From Parapedobacter sp051400755 (GTDB lineage: Bacteria > Bacteroidota > Bacteroidia > Sphingobacteriales > Sphingobacteriaceae), in assembly GCF_051400755.1 (NCBI RefSeq), contig NZ_JBLFFL010000005.1, positions 62,001 to 126,000 of the forward strand: a stretch of 64,000 bases of DNA, written 5' to 3'. Within the stretch, counting starts at the first letter, position 1. The number at the start of each line of letters is the position of its first letter. The notes under the pieces were generated by a model. That model saw nothing but the letters and a program-made list of their open reading frames with translations, had not been told where the DNA came from and did not search any database. Position numbers and translations under genes: made by a program. Below, in pieces: positions 8,176-16,181 of the stretch.

Positions 8176-9999
8176 TTATATCCCTACCGAATTGAATTGC
8201 AAGTCGTACAGCCGCTTATAATACCCGTTCATGCGAAGCAGCTCCTGATGGCTGCCCATTTCTTTCATTTCGCCCTTGTCGAGCACAATGATCTTGTCGG
8301 CCTTTTGGATCGTCGAAAGGCGATGGGCGATGACGATGGAGGTGCGCCCCTTCATGAGTGTGTCGATGGCGCGTTGGATGAGTTCCTCGGTCTCCGTATC
8401 AACGGAAGAGGTCGCCTCATCCAGCACCAATATTTTGGGGTCATGTACCATGGCGCGGATGAACGCGATCAGCTGCGCCTGCCCCGAAGAGAGGGTCGCG
8501 CCCCGTTCCTGTACCCCATAGTCATAGCCGCCGGGCAGCCGCATGATGAAATCGTGCGCGCCGACCTGCTTCGCTGCGGCGATGATCTGTTCGCGTGTGA
8601 TCGCCGGATCATTGAGGCTGATGTTGTTGGCCACCGAGTCGGCAAACAGGAAGACATCCTGCAATACCGTGGCGATGGTACGGCGCAGGTAATTGAGCTC
8701 ATATTGGCGGATGTCTAGGCCATCCAACAGGATCGCGCCCTGATTGACTTCATAGAAACGGCTGAGGATATTGATGGTAGAGGATTTGCCAGCACCCGTA
8801 GCCCCCACCAGTGCCAGTGTCTCGCCGGGCTTGATGGAGAAGTTGATGTCTTTCAGTACCCACTTTCTGTCGGCAGTAGCGGCTTGTCCATCAGCAAGGG
8901 GGCGACCCTCCGGCGAGGGGGCAGTTTCGTCGTCGTAGGTAAACCATACCTTATCGAAGATGATCTCGCCGCGGATATGCGCGGGTTGCAGGGTGCCTGT
9001 GTTGGGGGTTTGCTCTTGGGTATCCAGCACGGCAAAAATCCGCTCAGCGCTCACCATACCCATTTGCAGCGTGTTGAATTTATCCACGAGCTCCCGTATC
9101 GGGCGGAAAATCATGTTGATGTACATGATGAATGCCACGATGACGCCCGGCGACAGCTGATCTGCCAATACCTGCTTGGAACCATACCATACCAGTAAGC
9201 CCAGGGCGATGGCCATGATGACTTCGATGACCGGAAAGAAGATGGAGAAATACCAGTTGGCCCGGATATGGGCATTGCGATGTTCGGCGTTGGTGGACCT
9301 GAATTTGCGCATTTCCTGCTCCTCCCGGGCGAAGTATTGGATGAGGCTGACGCCGGAAATATGCTCCTGCAGGAACGTATTGAGGTTGGATACCCATTTG
9401 CGCACATCCTGGAATGCGGATTTCATTGCCTCCTTGAAAATGTAGGTCGCACCGATCATCAGGGGCATCGGGATCAATACAATGAGTGTCAGCCTCCAGT
9501 CGGTGTACAGCATCACGCCGAGGATCACCACCAGTTGGAGGATATCGCCGATGATTTGAATGAGCCCTTCGGAAAAAATGTTGGCGATGGTCTCCAGATC
9601 AGAGATGGTACGGGTGATGAGCCTGCCGATGGGGGTACGGTCAAAGTATTTAAGGCGGAGGCCGGTGATGTGGTTAAACACGCCGATGCGCAGGTCACGG
9701 ATGACCGATTGCCCCAGGGTGCTGGTCATCAGCGTATGGAAATAACGGATGACGGTCTGCAGCAGGAGCAACCCCAGCATCAGTCCCAGCATCAGGTGGA
9801 GACCATCCACATCGCTTTGGAGGATAAATCGGTCGAGGGTATACTCCACCAGCATCGGCAGGGCCGGTGCCACACCCGCCATGAGGATCGTGAGCAATAC
9901 CGAAACGATGAAAATAGCCCGATAGGGTCTTACGTAGCGCATCATCCGGCGAAGCAGTTGCGCATCATACGTCTTGCCTGAAATCTGGGGTTCGCTCAT
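8176..9999 (-). CDS. ABC transporter, fused permease and ATPase (MsbA/multidrug-type)
   Basis: The protein has 607 residues from ATG 9999 (MSEPQISGKTYDAQLLRRMM). An in-frame upstream Met at 10080 is rejected because it lies inside the next gene and before the -7 box at 10009-10016. Six membrane segments (about residues 30-310) are followed by an ATPase domain with Walker A 'GATGAGKSST', Q-loop 'TVLQDVFLFAD', signature 'LSSGQAQLIAF', Walker B 'ILVLDEATSSVD' and H-loop 'IVIAHRLS'. The signature LSSGQ is complete, so the half-transporter should be active as a homo- or heterodimeric exporter. Substrate is unknown; lipid or drug export is usual for the family. An unusual 20-residue low-complexity insert precedes the ATPase domain (see findings). 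Confidence 0.92.
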   Translation of the reverse strand: MSEPQISGKTYDAQLLRRMMRYVRPYRAIFIVSVLLTILMAGVAPALPMLVEYTLDRFILQSDVDGLHLMLGLMLGLLLLQTVIRYFHTLMTSTLGQSVIRDLRIGVFNHITGLRLKYFDRTPIGRLITRTISDLETIANIFSEGLIQIIGDILQLVVILGVMLYTDWRLTLIVLIPMPLMIGATYIFKEAMKSAFQDVRKWVSNLNTFLQEHISGVSLIQYFAREEQEMRKFRSTNAEHRNAHIRANWYFSIFFPVIEVIMAIALGLLVWYGSKQVLADQLSPGVIVAFIMYINMIFRPIRELVDKFNTLQMGMVSAERIFAVLDTQEQTPNTGTLQPAHIRGEIIFDKVWFTYDDETAPSPEGRPLADGQAATADRKWVLKDINFSIKPGETLALVGATGAGKSSTINILSRFYEVNQGAILLDGLDIRQYELNYLRRTIATVLQDVFLFADSVANNISLNDPAITREQIIAAAKQVGAHDFIMRLPGGYDYGVQERGATLSSGQAQLIAFIRAMVHDPKILVLDEATSSVDTETEELIQRAIDTLMKGRTSIVIAHRLSTIQKADKIIVLDKGEMKEMGSHQELLRMNGYYKRLYDLQFNSVGI

Positions 10000-10008
10000 G
10001 GGTACGTG

Positions 10009-10016
10009 CAAAAATA
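10009..10016 (-). promoter_or_regulatory. TATTTTTG -7 box for the ABC exporter
   Basis: On the minus strand TATTTTTG matches TAnnTTTG and ends 9 bp before ATG 9999. It supports the shorter protein start and predicts a leader of only a few bases. Confidence 0.5.
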
Positions 10017-10069
10017 CAACTTTGCCCGATAACTTTGTCCATTGATTTATCAAACCGGCTGGCCCTGAT

Positions 10070-11293
10070 CTACTCCACATGCCGCAGCAAATCCGGCAGT
10101 TCAGCAGTAGTCACGTCGGCGTCAATCACCGTACCATCGGGCTGGATGAGCACCTGCCGGGGCAGCGCCGTCATATACAGCGAGTCGATCAGGGATTGCT
10201 GCACCTCATTGCGCAGCTTGTAGTTATGCTGTAGATTCAAGGGTTGGCTCATTTTTTTCCAATGACTCAGCTTGCTGTCCACCGAGAGGTAGATGACAGC
10301 CGTTTTTTGCGCTTCCAGCGCCGAAGCCTCCGTCTCAAGCCGCTTGACGTCGTCCTGGACCGTATGGTCCGTGGTGCTCCAGAAGGAAAGCAGGAGGTAT
10401 CGATAGTCATCGAACGCTGCCCAATCGAGGGGTTTCAGTCCGCCGTCTACTGCCTGTAGCTGGGTGGCTGGATGCAGCTGCTTAATAGGGTGCAGAATAC
10501 GGTCCAGGCGTTGGCTTAGATCGATGCCATATTTAGTCCGGCGTGCATCGTCGGGTACGGCATCATATAACGCGGCATAATCGGCAGTATAGTCCCGGTG
10601 ATCGTTGGCGGTATAAGCCAGAAACAAGGAGGCTACCAAGGGTTTCTTTTGTTGGATAAAACGTTGGGTTACGCCCAATTTGTCGGCAGATGCTGTTCCG
10701 TTACCACCATCGGGCACCTTCACCGAGCCACCGCCGCCAGGGGTATAATGGGTCAGCCGCCCTTCCTCCTCCGCCTGTTCATCATTCAGCGCCAGCTGCC
10801 AGTCGTTCAGCAACTGCTGCTCCTCGCTGCCGCCAGCAATAGAAAACGTTGCCTTGCTGATGGACCCCGGATGGTCGAAAACCTGCTGGTGGAGGTGAAG
10901 CTCTCCGGTCTTTTCGAGGTAGACAGGCACATACTCCGTCCAATCCAGCCCGCTGGTCCCCCGCTTGGTAGAGGTTCCGCTGATTTCCAGAAAATACACT
11001 TCCTGTACGGGTACCTGATCGACAGTTAGCGTAAACGTACCGTTGTCGGGTGTTGCCGCGGCCAGCGAATCAATCCGTTTGTCATTCAGCAGCTTTACGG
11101 CCGTCATTTCCGGATTACGCACATCGCTCGCGATGCGGAGTGTTCCGAGTAAGGGATTGTAGGTGTGTTTTTTCGCTTCAACGCGGTCGGTTTTGTCGTC
11201 GGTGGAAGACGAATGACAGGCAGCAAAGAGAAACAGCAGTACGAGGATAAGCGAGCAAGCGGTGGACAGTGATTTCATGATCAACGGGTTCAT
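10070..11293 (-). CDS. Thioredoxin-fold lipoprotein lacking the CXXC motif
   Basis: This is a 407-residue lipoprotein (signal 'SLILVLLFLFAACHSSS'). The N-terminal half (about 45-150) resembles the beta-rich DUF4369-type domain found before thioredoxin domains in Bacteroidota. The C-terminal half has the thioredoxin/TlpA outline: 'YLLLSFWSTTDHTVQDD' where NFWATWCGPC-like sequence is expected, 'AVIYLSVDS', and 'TALPRQVLIQPDGTVIDADV' matching the cis-Pro loop ('P') and beta strand. Both active-site cysteines are missing, so a thiol-disulphide role is unlikely; a structural or binding role is inferred. The start may be ATG 11293, 5 bp after a TAGGTTTG box, or ATG 11278, which gives a tighter signal peptide. 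Confidence 0.75.
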   Translation of the reverse strand: MNPLIMKSLSTACSLILVLLFLFAACHSSSTDDKTDRVEAKKHTYNPLLGTLRIASDVRNPEMTAVKLLNDKRIDSLAAATPDNGTFTLTVDQVPVQEVYFLEISGTSTKRGTSGLDWTEYVPVYLEKTGELHLHQQVFDHPGSISKATFSIAGGSEEQQLLNDWQLALNDEQAEEEGRLTHYTPGGGGSVKVPDGGNGTASADKLGVTQRFIQQKKPLVASLFLAYTANDHRDYTADYAALYDAVPDDARRTKYGIDLSQRLDRILHPIKQLHPATQLQAVDGGLKPLDWAAFDDYRYLLLSFWSTTDHTVQDDVKRLETEASALEAQKTAVIYLSVDSKLSHWKKMSQPLNLQHNYKLRNEVQQSLIDSLYMTALPRQVLIQPDGTVIDADVTTAELPDLLRHVE

Positions 11294-11298
11294 CAGCT

Positions 11299-11306
11299 CA
11301 AACCTA
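11299..11306 (-). promoter_or_regulatory. TAGGTTTG -7 box
   Basis: On the minus strand TAGGTTTG ends 5 bp before ATG 11293 of the thioredoxin-fold lipoprotein gene. It matches TAnnTTTG and has the same near-leaderless spacing as several other genes here. Confidence 0.45.
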
Positions 11307-11341
11307 CGAAAAAAATAAAAATGCCGCTAAGGTTTTCCACC

Positions 11342-12100
11342 TCAGAGATACGGATATTTTACCTCCGTGAGGTACAGGCCGCATGCGGGTACAGAGGTTC
11401 CGGCCACGGAGCGATCCTTGCTGTTGATGACGGTGTGCATGTATTCGGAAGCGTGCTCTCCCCGCCCGATTTCCATCAGGGTGCCCACGATGGCGCGCAC
11501 CATGTTTCGGAGGAACCGATTGGCTGAGATGTGGAAGACCAGGTGGCGATCGTCCGCCCACAGCCATTCAGCCCGCGTGATGTGGCAGATGTGGGTATGC
11601 ACCTGGGTATTGGATTTGCTGAAACAGGCGAAATCATCGTATTGCCGCAAAATGCTCGCTGCCTCATTCATTGCGGCCACATCAGGGACATCGCGCAACC
11701 GCCAGGAGCGGTCGTGCAGGAAGGGGTCTTTTTCGAAATGGGTATGGTATTCATAGGCGCGCTGCACGGCATCAAACCGGGCATGTGCATCGGGCGCCAC
11801 CGAAAGGAGGCGCTTGGCGGCGATGTCATGTGGGAGGAGTGCGTTGACACGGTGCAGCAAGCGATCAGCGCTGTCCGCTATGTCGCCCGTTACGTCGAAA
11901 TGGGCGTACAGCTGTTTGGCGTGCACGCCGGTATCCGTGCGGCCGCATCCTACTGTGGCGATGGGTTGGCGCAGGGCTGTGCTCAAGGCGCCGTCCAACA
12001 ACGCCTGTACGGTTACTGCGTTTGGTTGGATTTGCCAGCCATGGTAGGCGCTGCCGTCGAAGGCGATCTCGATAAAATAGCGGTTGCCGGTGTCTGCCAC
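11342..12100 (-). CDS. truA: tRNA pseudouridine(38-40) synthase (TruA)
   Basis: TruA isomerises uridines 38-40 in the anticodon stem of tRNAs. The 252-residue protein has the N-terminal 'RYFIEIAFDGSAYHGWQ' strand, the catalytic Asp in 'VGCGRTDTGVHA' (about residue 57) and the C-terminal 'ANRFLRNMVRAIVGTLMEIG' motif. The frame is open for another 106 codons upstream, but that stretch translates hairpin repeats. GTG 12100 is chosen because it gives normal TruA length, starts just before the conserved first strand, and lies 5 bp after a TACCTTTG -7 box. It faces the same way as the lipoprotein gene downstream, 48 bp or more away. Confidence 0.93.
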   Translation of the reverse strand: MADTGNRYFIEIAFDGSAYHGWQIQPNAVTVQALLDGALSTALRQPIATVGCGRTDTGVHAKQLYAHFDVTGDIADSADRLLHRVNALLPHDIAAKRLLSVAPDAHARFDAVQRAYEYHTHFEKDPFLHDRSWRLRDVPDVAAMNEAASILRQYDDFACFSKSNTQVHTHICHITRAEWLWADDRHLVFHISANRFLRNMVRAIVGTLMEIGRGEHASEYMHTVINSKDRSVAGTSVPACGLYLTEVKYPYL

Positions 12101-12105
12101 GGATG

Positions 12106-12113
12106 CAAAGGTA
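12106..12113 (-). promoter_or_regulatory. TACCTTTG -7 box that decides the truA start
   Basis: On the minus strand TACCTTTG (consensus TAnnTTTG) ends 5 bp before GTG 12100. A start further upstream would lie before the promoter. Confidence 0.55.
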
Positions 12114-12121
12114 AGGAAAAT

Positions 12122-12418
12122 TAGTGGTCGGTGATTCGGGCGGTTGCGTCTCGACGGGGATCCGGTTCGCTTCGCTTCCGTCTCCAAGGTCTCGCCTGCA
12201 AACCGCCCGAATCGGGTTGGGGTTGGTGGGGATGGATGAGGCGGTTGCGTCTCGACGGGGATCCGGTGCGCTTCGCTTCCGTCTCCTAGGTCTCGTCTGC
12301 AACTGCCTGAATCGGGGGTTGGGGTTGGTGGGGATGGATGAGGCGGTTGCTCCGAAACTGGAATCGGTTCGCTTTGCTCCCAATTCCTAGGTTTCGTCTG
12401 CAAGCCGCCTGCATCCAC
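12122..12418 (+). repeat. Three-copy hairpin-repeat array between truA and the pterin gene
   Basis: Three copies of the hairpin family lie in the same orientation. Copy 1 (12133-12213) has arms GATTCGGGCGGTTGC and GCAAACCGCCCGAATC. Copy 2 (about 12237-12316) has weaker arms. Copy 3 (about 12333-12418) has arms GGATGAGGCGGTTGC and GCAAGCCGCCTGCATCC. Copies 1 and 2 share the core type GGATCCGG...CCGTCTCC; copy 3 has the variant GGAATCGG...CCAATTCC. Near-identical G-rich spacers (GGTTGGGGTTGGTGGGG) separate the copies. Just before copy 1, 12122-12136 reads TAGTGGTCGGTGATT, a match to the 7-bp-period repeats of 24.6-26.3 kb. The array produces a false N-terminal extension of truA on the minus strand. 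Confidence 0.85.
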
Positions 12419-12441
12419 TGAGACGAGTGGCAGAAAACCTC

Positions 12442-12580
12442 CGTACCGTCAACGTGCCGCCTTGGTCAGCTGCGGTAAGCAGTGGGAGGCACTACCAAAC
12501 CTTAGCAGCTGGGCACAGCGGCGAGTTTTGGATACTTTTGCGGTCAAAAGTATCAAAGCCCTGTCGCGGCAGCGATGGAA
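12442..12580. repeat. Intergenic element duplicated at 21.1 kb, copy 1, with perfect hairpin
   Basis: This stretch matches 21078-21215 over nearly its whole length (shared blocks CCGCCTTGGTCAGCTGCGG, TAGCAGCTGGGCACAGCGGC and GAGTTTTGGA). It contains a perfect 10-bp inverted repeat, GATACTTTTG (12531-12540), loop CGGT, CAAAAGTATC (12545-12554). The following 12581-12709 bases hold a small inverted repeat GTCGCGGCAGCGAC (12663-12676) but no gene. Function unknown. Confidence 0.8.
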
Positions 12581-12709
12581 AGTCTGAGCGCAATAACCAA
12601 AAAAGTCTCAGCGGCTTGAGCAGAAAGTACCGAGCCCGCCCGGCGGCGAGGGCGGAAAGCCTGTCGCGGCAGCGACAAAAAAACGAATTAACAAATTACC
12701 AAATTAACG

Positions 12710-12717
12710 TATCTTTG
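12710..12717 (+). promoter_or_regulatory. TATCTTTG -7 box for the pterin synthase gene
   Basis: TATCTTTG matches TAnnTTTG and ends 6 bp before ATG 12724. It excludes the longer open frame that begins at 12427 inside the repeat element. Confidence 0.55.
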
Positions 12718-12723
12718 CACGCT

Positions 12724-13137
12724 ATGATATATGTTACACGGCGCGAACGGTTTAACGCGGCGCATAAATTATACCGCGATGAGTGGACATTGGAGCAAAA
12801 TGAGTCGGTATTCGGCAAATGCTCCAATCCGAATTGGCATGGGCATAACTATGAGCTTTTTGTGACGGTCAAGGGTGAGGTTGATCCCAAGACCGGTTTT
12901 GTCATTGATTTGAAGGAACTGAAAAAGATCATCATGGCTTATGTCGTGGATAAGGTTGACCATCGCAACATCAATCTGGATGTGGATTTCATGCGGGATA
13001 AAATGGCGTCTACTGAGGTGCTCGCGGTGGAGATATACCGCCAGCTGAAGTCGCCCGTCGAAGCGCATGGCGTGTTGCTGCATTCCGTACGGTTGGTCGA
13101 GACCGAAAACAACTCCGTAGAATATTTCGGTGACTAG
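12724..13137 (+). CDS. 6-pyruvoyl-tetrahydropterin synthase family protein (PTPS-type motif)
   Basis: The 137-residue protein belongs to the PTPS/QueD family, which acts on 7,8-dihydroneopterin triphosphate, the product of FolE encoded 17 bp downstream. Zinc ligands are seen in 'FNAAHKL' and 'HGHNYE'. The catalytic Cys lies in 'GKCSNPNWHGH', i.e. C-x5-HGH. In this family C-x5-HGH is typical of 6-pyruvoyl-tetrahydropterin synthases, while QueD has C-x3-HGH. 'KVDHRNIN' and 'ETENNSVEY' supply the Asp/His and Glu of the active site. The motif argues for tetrahydropterin rather than queuosine synthesis, but the family is promiscuous. The start at MIYVTRRERF is set by the promoter at 12710. Confidence 0.9.
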   Translation: MIYVTRRERFNAAHKLYRDEWTLEQNESVFGKCSNPNWHGHNYELFVTVKGEVDPKTGFVIDLKELKKIIMAYVVDKVDHRNINLDVDFMRDKMASTEVLAVEIYRQLKSPVEAHGVLLHSVRLVETENNSVEYFGD

Positions 13138-13154
13138 CAGACGCCGACTCATTA

Positions 13155-13799
13155 ATGGATACGACTATGGAAAATCATTTCCCGCTCAACGAAGAAGAAA
13201 TTGACGGCTACGTCAAAATCGACCGCTATAATCCGGAAAAGGTGGCTCGCATTGCGGCGCACTATGCAGATATTCTGGAGCTGTTGGGCGAAGATCCGTC
13301 CCGCGGGGGACTGCTGAAGACGCCCGAACGTGTGGCCAAGGCGTTGCAGTTTCTCACCCATGGCTACGACCTGAATGCGGCGGAGGTGCTGCGCGGTGCC
13401 ATGTTTGAAGAAGAATACAGCCAAATGGTGGTGGTGAAGGATATCGAGGTGTACTCCATGTGCGAGCACCATATGCTGCCCTTCTTCGGCAAGGCCCATG
13501 TGGCGTATATCCCGAATGGCCACATTGTTGGGCTGAGCAAGATTCCGCGGGTGGTCGATATTTTTGCCCGCCGCTTGCAGGTGCAGGAGCGCCTGACTAA
13601 TGAGATCCGCGACTGCATACACGAGACGCTGCAACCTGCCGGGGTAGCGGTGGTGATCGAATGCAAGCACCTCTGCATGTGTATGCGGGGGGTGCAAAAA
13701 CAAAATTCGGTGACCACCACGTCTGCCTTCACGGGCGAGTTTGCGCATGAGCGCACGCGCAACGAATTCCTGCGGCTGATCACGGCTTCGCTGGGTTGA
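13155..13799 (+). CDS. folE: GTP cyclohydrolase I (FolE)
   Basis: FolE converts GTP to 7,8-dihydroneopterin triphosphate, the first step of folate and tetrahydropterin synthesis. The 214-residue protein has the zinc-binding Cys and His of 'SMCEHHMLPFFGKAHVAY' and the second Cys in 'HLCMCMRGV', plus 'GLSKIPRVVD' and 'QERLTNEI'. Length is typical. It lies 17 bp after the PTPS-type gene and must share its transcript, pairing two successive steps of the pterin pathway. The third enzyme of biopterin synthesis (sepiapterin reductase) is not nearby. Confidence 0.96.
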   Translation: MDTTMENHFPLNEEEIDGYVKIDRYNPEKVARIAAHYADILELLGEDPSRGGLLKTPERVAKALQFLTHGYDLNAAEVLRGAMFEEEYSQMVVVKDIEVYSMCEHHMLPFFGKAHVAYIPNGHIVGLSKIPRVVDIFARRLQVQERLTNEIRDCIHETLQPAGVAVVIECKHLCMCMRGVQKQNSVTTTSAFTGEFAHERTRNEFLRLITASLG

Positions 13800-13889
13800 G
13801 CGGCTACCTTGCCAGCCGTTTGTGGTTTATAAACGGCAAATACACAGCGAATTATACAAAAGGTGTTCGCAAATACCGCGCATTTTATA

Positions 13890-13897
13890 TAAGTTTG
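13890..13897 (+). promoter_or_regulatory. TAAGTTTG -7 box for the O-methyltransferase gene
   Basis: TAAGTTTG matches TAnnTTTG and ends 6 bp before ATG 13904, supporting that start over the longer frame from 13796. Confidence 0.5.
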
Positions 13898-13903
13898 CAG
13901 CCG

Positions 13904-14539
13904 ATGGACATGTTCGATGACATGCTGACAAGCTATCTGGAGCAGACCAGTGATGCCGAACCGACATTGCTACGGCGCATCAATAGGGAAACCCATCTCA
14001 AGGAGACAAAGCCCCACATGCTATCGGGGCATTACCAGGGGCGGGTGCTGGCGTTGCTCAGTAAGCTCATGTCGCCTGCCCGGATCCTGGAGGTGGGTAC
14101 GTTCACCGGCTATTCGACGCTGTGCTTGGCCGAAGGCCTGGCTGCCGGTGGCGAACTGCATACCATCGACAACAATGCGGAATTGGGGGAGCGGGTACGG
14201 GGTTATTTCGAGCAGTCGGCGTGGGGTCATGCCATCCATTATCACCTTGGAGACGCTGCCGCGGTCGTTCCTGAATTACCCGGCCCTTTTGACCTCGTTT
14301 TCATTGATGCGGATAAAAAAAACAATTACCTGTATTATGAACTGGCACTCGAAAAAAGCCGCGCAGGCAGCTTGATTTTGATTGACAATGTCTTGTGGAA
14401 AGGCAAGGTGATTGCCGATGCCACGGATGCGCAGACCCAGCAAATCGTTTCGATGAACGAACAGCTTGCTGCTGATAAACGCGTAGATAAATTGATTCTC
14501 CCCATTCGTGATGGGCTGTTTGTGTTGCGGAAGCGGTGA
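13904..14539 (+). CDS. SAM-dependent O-methyltransferase (caffeoyl-CoA type)
   Basis: The 211-residue protein matches the small, metal-dependent class I O-methyltransferases. It has the SAM motif 'ILEVGTFTGYSTLCLAEGL' (about residues 65-83), the acidic 'LHTIDNN', the metal and substrate loop 'LVFIDADKKNNYLYYE', and 'GSLILIDNVLWKGKV'. Bacterial members act on small catechol-like compounds, but the substrate cannot be read here. The start at MDMFDDML follows the -7 box at 13890. It is 19 bp upstream of the first glucosaminidase gene and may be cotranscribed with it. Confidence 0.9.
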   Translation: MDMFDDMLTSYLEQTSDAEPTLLRRINRETHLKETKPHMLSGHYQGRVLALLSKLMSPARILEVGTFTGYSTLCLAEGLAAGGELHTIDNNAELGERVRGYFEQSAWGHAIHYHLGDAAAVVPELPGPFDLVFIDADKKNNYLYYELALEKSRAGSLILIDNVLWKGKVIADATDAQTQQIVSMNEQLAADKRVDKLILPIRDGLFVLRKR

Positions 14540-14558
14540 GGGGAGCCAAAATACCATA

Positions 14559-15245
14559 ATGATGAAAGGAATACACCAAATTGCCGGAATCATCCTATGC
14601 CTTATGATGTTCATCGCCGCTTCGCCGCTTCGCACCTCGGCGCAAAGTTTGTCGGCTACTGCCTATATCGAGCAGCATAAAGACGCGGCCATCCAGTACA
14701 TGAAAGAATATGGTTGCCCGGCGAGCATCATCCTGGCCATCGCCATGCATGAAAGCGCCAATGGCAATAGCAAGATTGCTCGGTACCTCAATAATCATTT
14801 CGGGATCAAGGGCCGCAATAATAGCAAGGCGATCCGTTCGGCGTATAAAGGCTACGCCTCCGTGGAAGCCTCTTATGCGGATTTTGTGGGACTGCTGACG
14901 CGCCGCAAGAGTACGCAAAAGCTTTTCGAGCGCTACGAACCGCACGAATACCAAAAATGGGTGCAGGGCATTGCCCAGTCAGGCTATGCACAGAGCCCTT
15001 CGTGGCCATCCAAGGTGATCAACATGATCGAGAAATACGACCTCGATGAGTTGGATGAGCAGCCGGAGGGCGGGGCTGTGTTGGCCACTGTAGCCGAGCC
15101 GGACGATGCGGACTCGTATACCGTGCGGCAGGGTGATACGCTCTATGATCTCGCCCGCAAATACGGTACAACCGTGAAAGCCATTCAGCGCAGCAATGGA
15201 TTGACCACCTCGCGACTGCGCATCGGACAACAATTGATTCTGTAA
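14559..15245 (+). CDS. Secreted glucosaminidase with LysM domain (first of two)
   Basis: The 228-residue protein starts with a signal peptide (MMKGIHQIAGIILCLMMFIA, cleaved near TSAQ). A GH73/FlgJ-type glucosaminidase domain follows (about 30-170), with the catalytic Glu in 'AIAMHESANGNS' and 'NNHFGIKG', and a C-terminal LysM peptidoglycan-binding motif ('YTVRQGDTLYDLARKYGTT...LRIGQQLIL', about 185-228). It should cut the glycan strands of peptidoglycan in the periplasm. It directly abuts a longer paralogue: its stop TAA is followed at once by the next ATG. The ATG at 14559 gives the signal peptide; an ATG at 14508 lies inside the methyltransferase gene. Confidence 0.9.
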   Translation: MMKGIHQIAGIILCLMMFIAASPLRTSAQSLSATAYIEQHKDAAIQYMKEYGCPASIILAIAMHESANGNSKIARYLNNHFGIKGRNNSKAIRSAYKGYASVEASYADFVGLLTRRKSTQKLFERYEPHEYQKWVQGIAQSGYAQSPSWPSKVINMIEKYDLDELDEQPEGGAVLATVAEPDDADSYTVRQGDTLYDLARKYGTTVKAIQRSNGLTTSRLRIGQQLIL

Positions 15246-16130
15246 ATGAGCGGACGTATATACGCGTTATTAGCCATCTTGTTATTGACGTCTTGCCTTT
15301 CGAAGCATGAGGTGCTCCAAAATCCGCATGTGCGTCAGCGACCAGTGCCTACGCGAAAACCGCAAGCAGCGCGCCCGGTCCCACCCACCTCACCCACCCC
15401 ACCCACCCCTAAGTCTTATACGAGTACATCGGGATATGCTTACATCGAGCAGTATAAGGACATCGCCATCGCCGAGATGGAGCGGTATGGCATTCCGGCA
15501 AGCATCAAGCTTGCCCAGGCGCTGCTTGAATCCGGCAACGGCAACAGTACGCTCGCCCGCGAAGCAAATAATCATTTTGGCATCAAGTGCACCCCCGAGT
15601 GGGTCGGGGGCCAAACCTTTCAGGATGACGATCGCCGCAACGATTGCTTCCGCGTGTATGAACGGGCCGAAGAATCGTTCAAAGACCACTCTCAGTTTCT
15701 CCTGCGAAAACGGTATGCCGCGCTCTTTGAGCTCGACAAAGACGATTACAAGGGGTGGGCAAGGGGACTCAAGTCGGCGGGCTATGCGACCAATCCGCGA
15801 TACGCAGACTTGCTGATCGACCTCATCGAGCGGTATCAGCTGCATCAGTTTGACCAGCCGGAAAGCCGCGCGGAGAAGGTCAAGCGTGAGGAGGTCGTCC
15901 AGACCGAGATCGTTGAAAATAAACCGGCGGAACAGCAGGTCGCCGAGGCGGAGGAAAAGGCTCCGGTACGGATCGACATCCACGAAGTGAAACAGGGTGA
16001 TACGCTGGCAGCCATCGCCCGCAAATACGGGATGTCCTCAGCGGCACTGATGGATTTAAACGGCCTCAAAACCGAATCGCTGTTTATCGGGCAGCTGATC
16101 CTGGTCTCGCAGGCACCGGCCGAGCGTTAA
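15246..16130 (+). CDS. Glucosaminidase lipoprotein with LysM domain (second of two)
   Basis: The 294-residue paralogue of the preceding gene has the same layout but is a lipoprotein ('LLAILLLTSCLSKHE'). A Pro/Thr-rich linker (PVPPTSPTPPTP) follows. The GH73 domain has 'LAQALLESGNGNSTLAREAN' (catalytic Glu) and 'NNHFGIKC'. An acidic, Glu-rich spacer (about 205-240) leads to a C-terminal LysM motif ('HEVKQGDTLAAIARKYGMS'). The start codon directly follows the previous stop, so the pair is one operon. It is probably a membrane-anchored peptidoglycan hydrolase used in wall turnover. Confidence 0.9.
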   Translation: MSGRIYALLAILLLTSCLSKHEVLQNPHVRQRPVPTRKPQAARPVPPTSPTPPTPKSYTSTSGYAYIEQYKDIAIAEMERYGIPASIKLAQALLESGNGNSTLAREANNHFGIKCTPEWVGGQTFQDDDRRNDCFRVYERAEESFKDHSQFLLRKRYAALFELDKDDYKGWARGLKSAGYATNPRYADLLIDLIERYQLHQFDQPESRAEKVKREEVVQTEIVENKPAEQQVAEAEEKAPVRIDIHEVKQGDTLAAIARKYGMSSAALMDLNGLKTESLFIGQLILVSQAPAER

Positions 16131-16181
16131 AATGATGTTAAAATTTTCGTCAACCGCAAACTTAACCGTAGTTTTATCGCA

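Noticed and set aside
12101..12418. N-terminal extension of TruA by 106 residues
   Set aside because: It translates the hairpin repeats, is absent from normal TruA, and lies upstream of the -7 box.
12427..12723. N-terminal extension of the pterin synthase
   Set aside because: It translates a duplicated intergenic element and lies upstream of the promoter box; the family starts at MIYVTRRERF.
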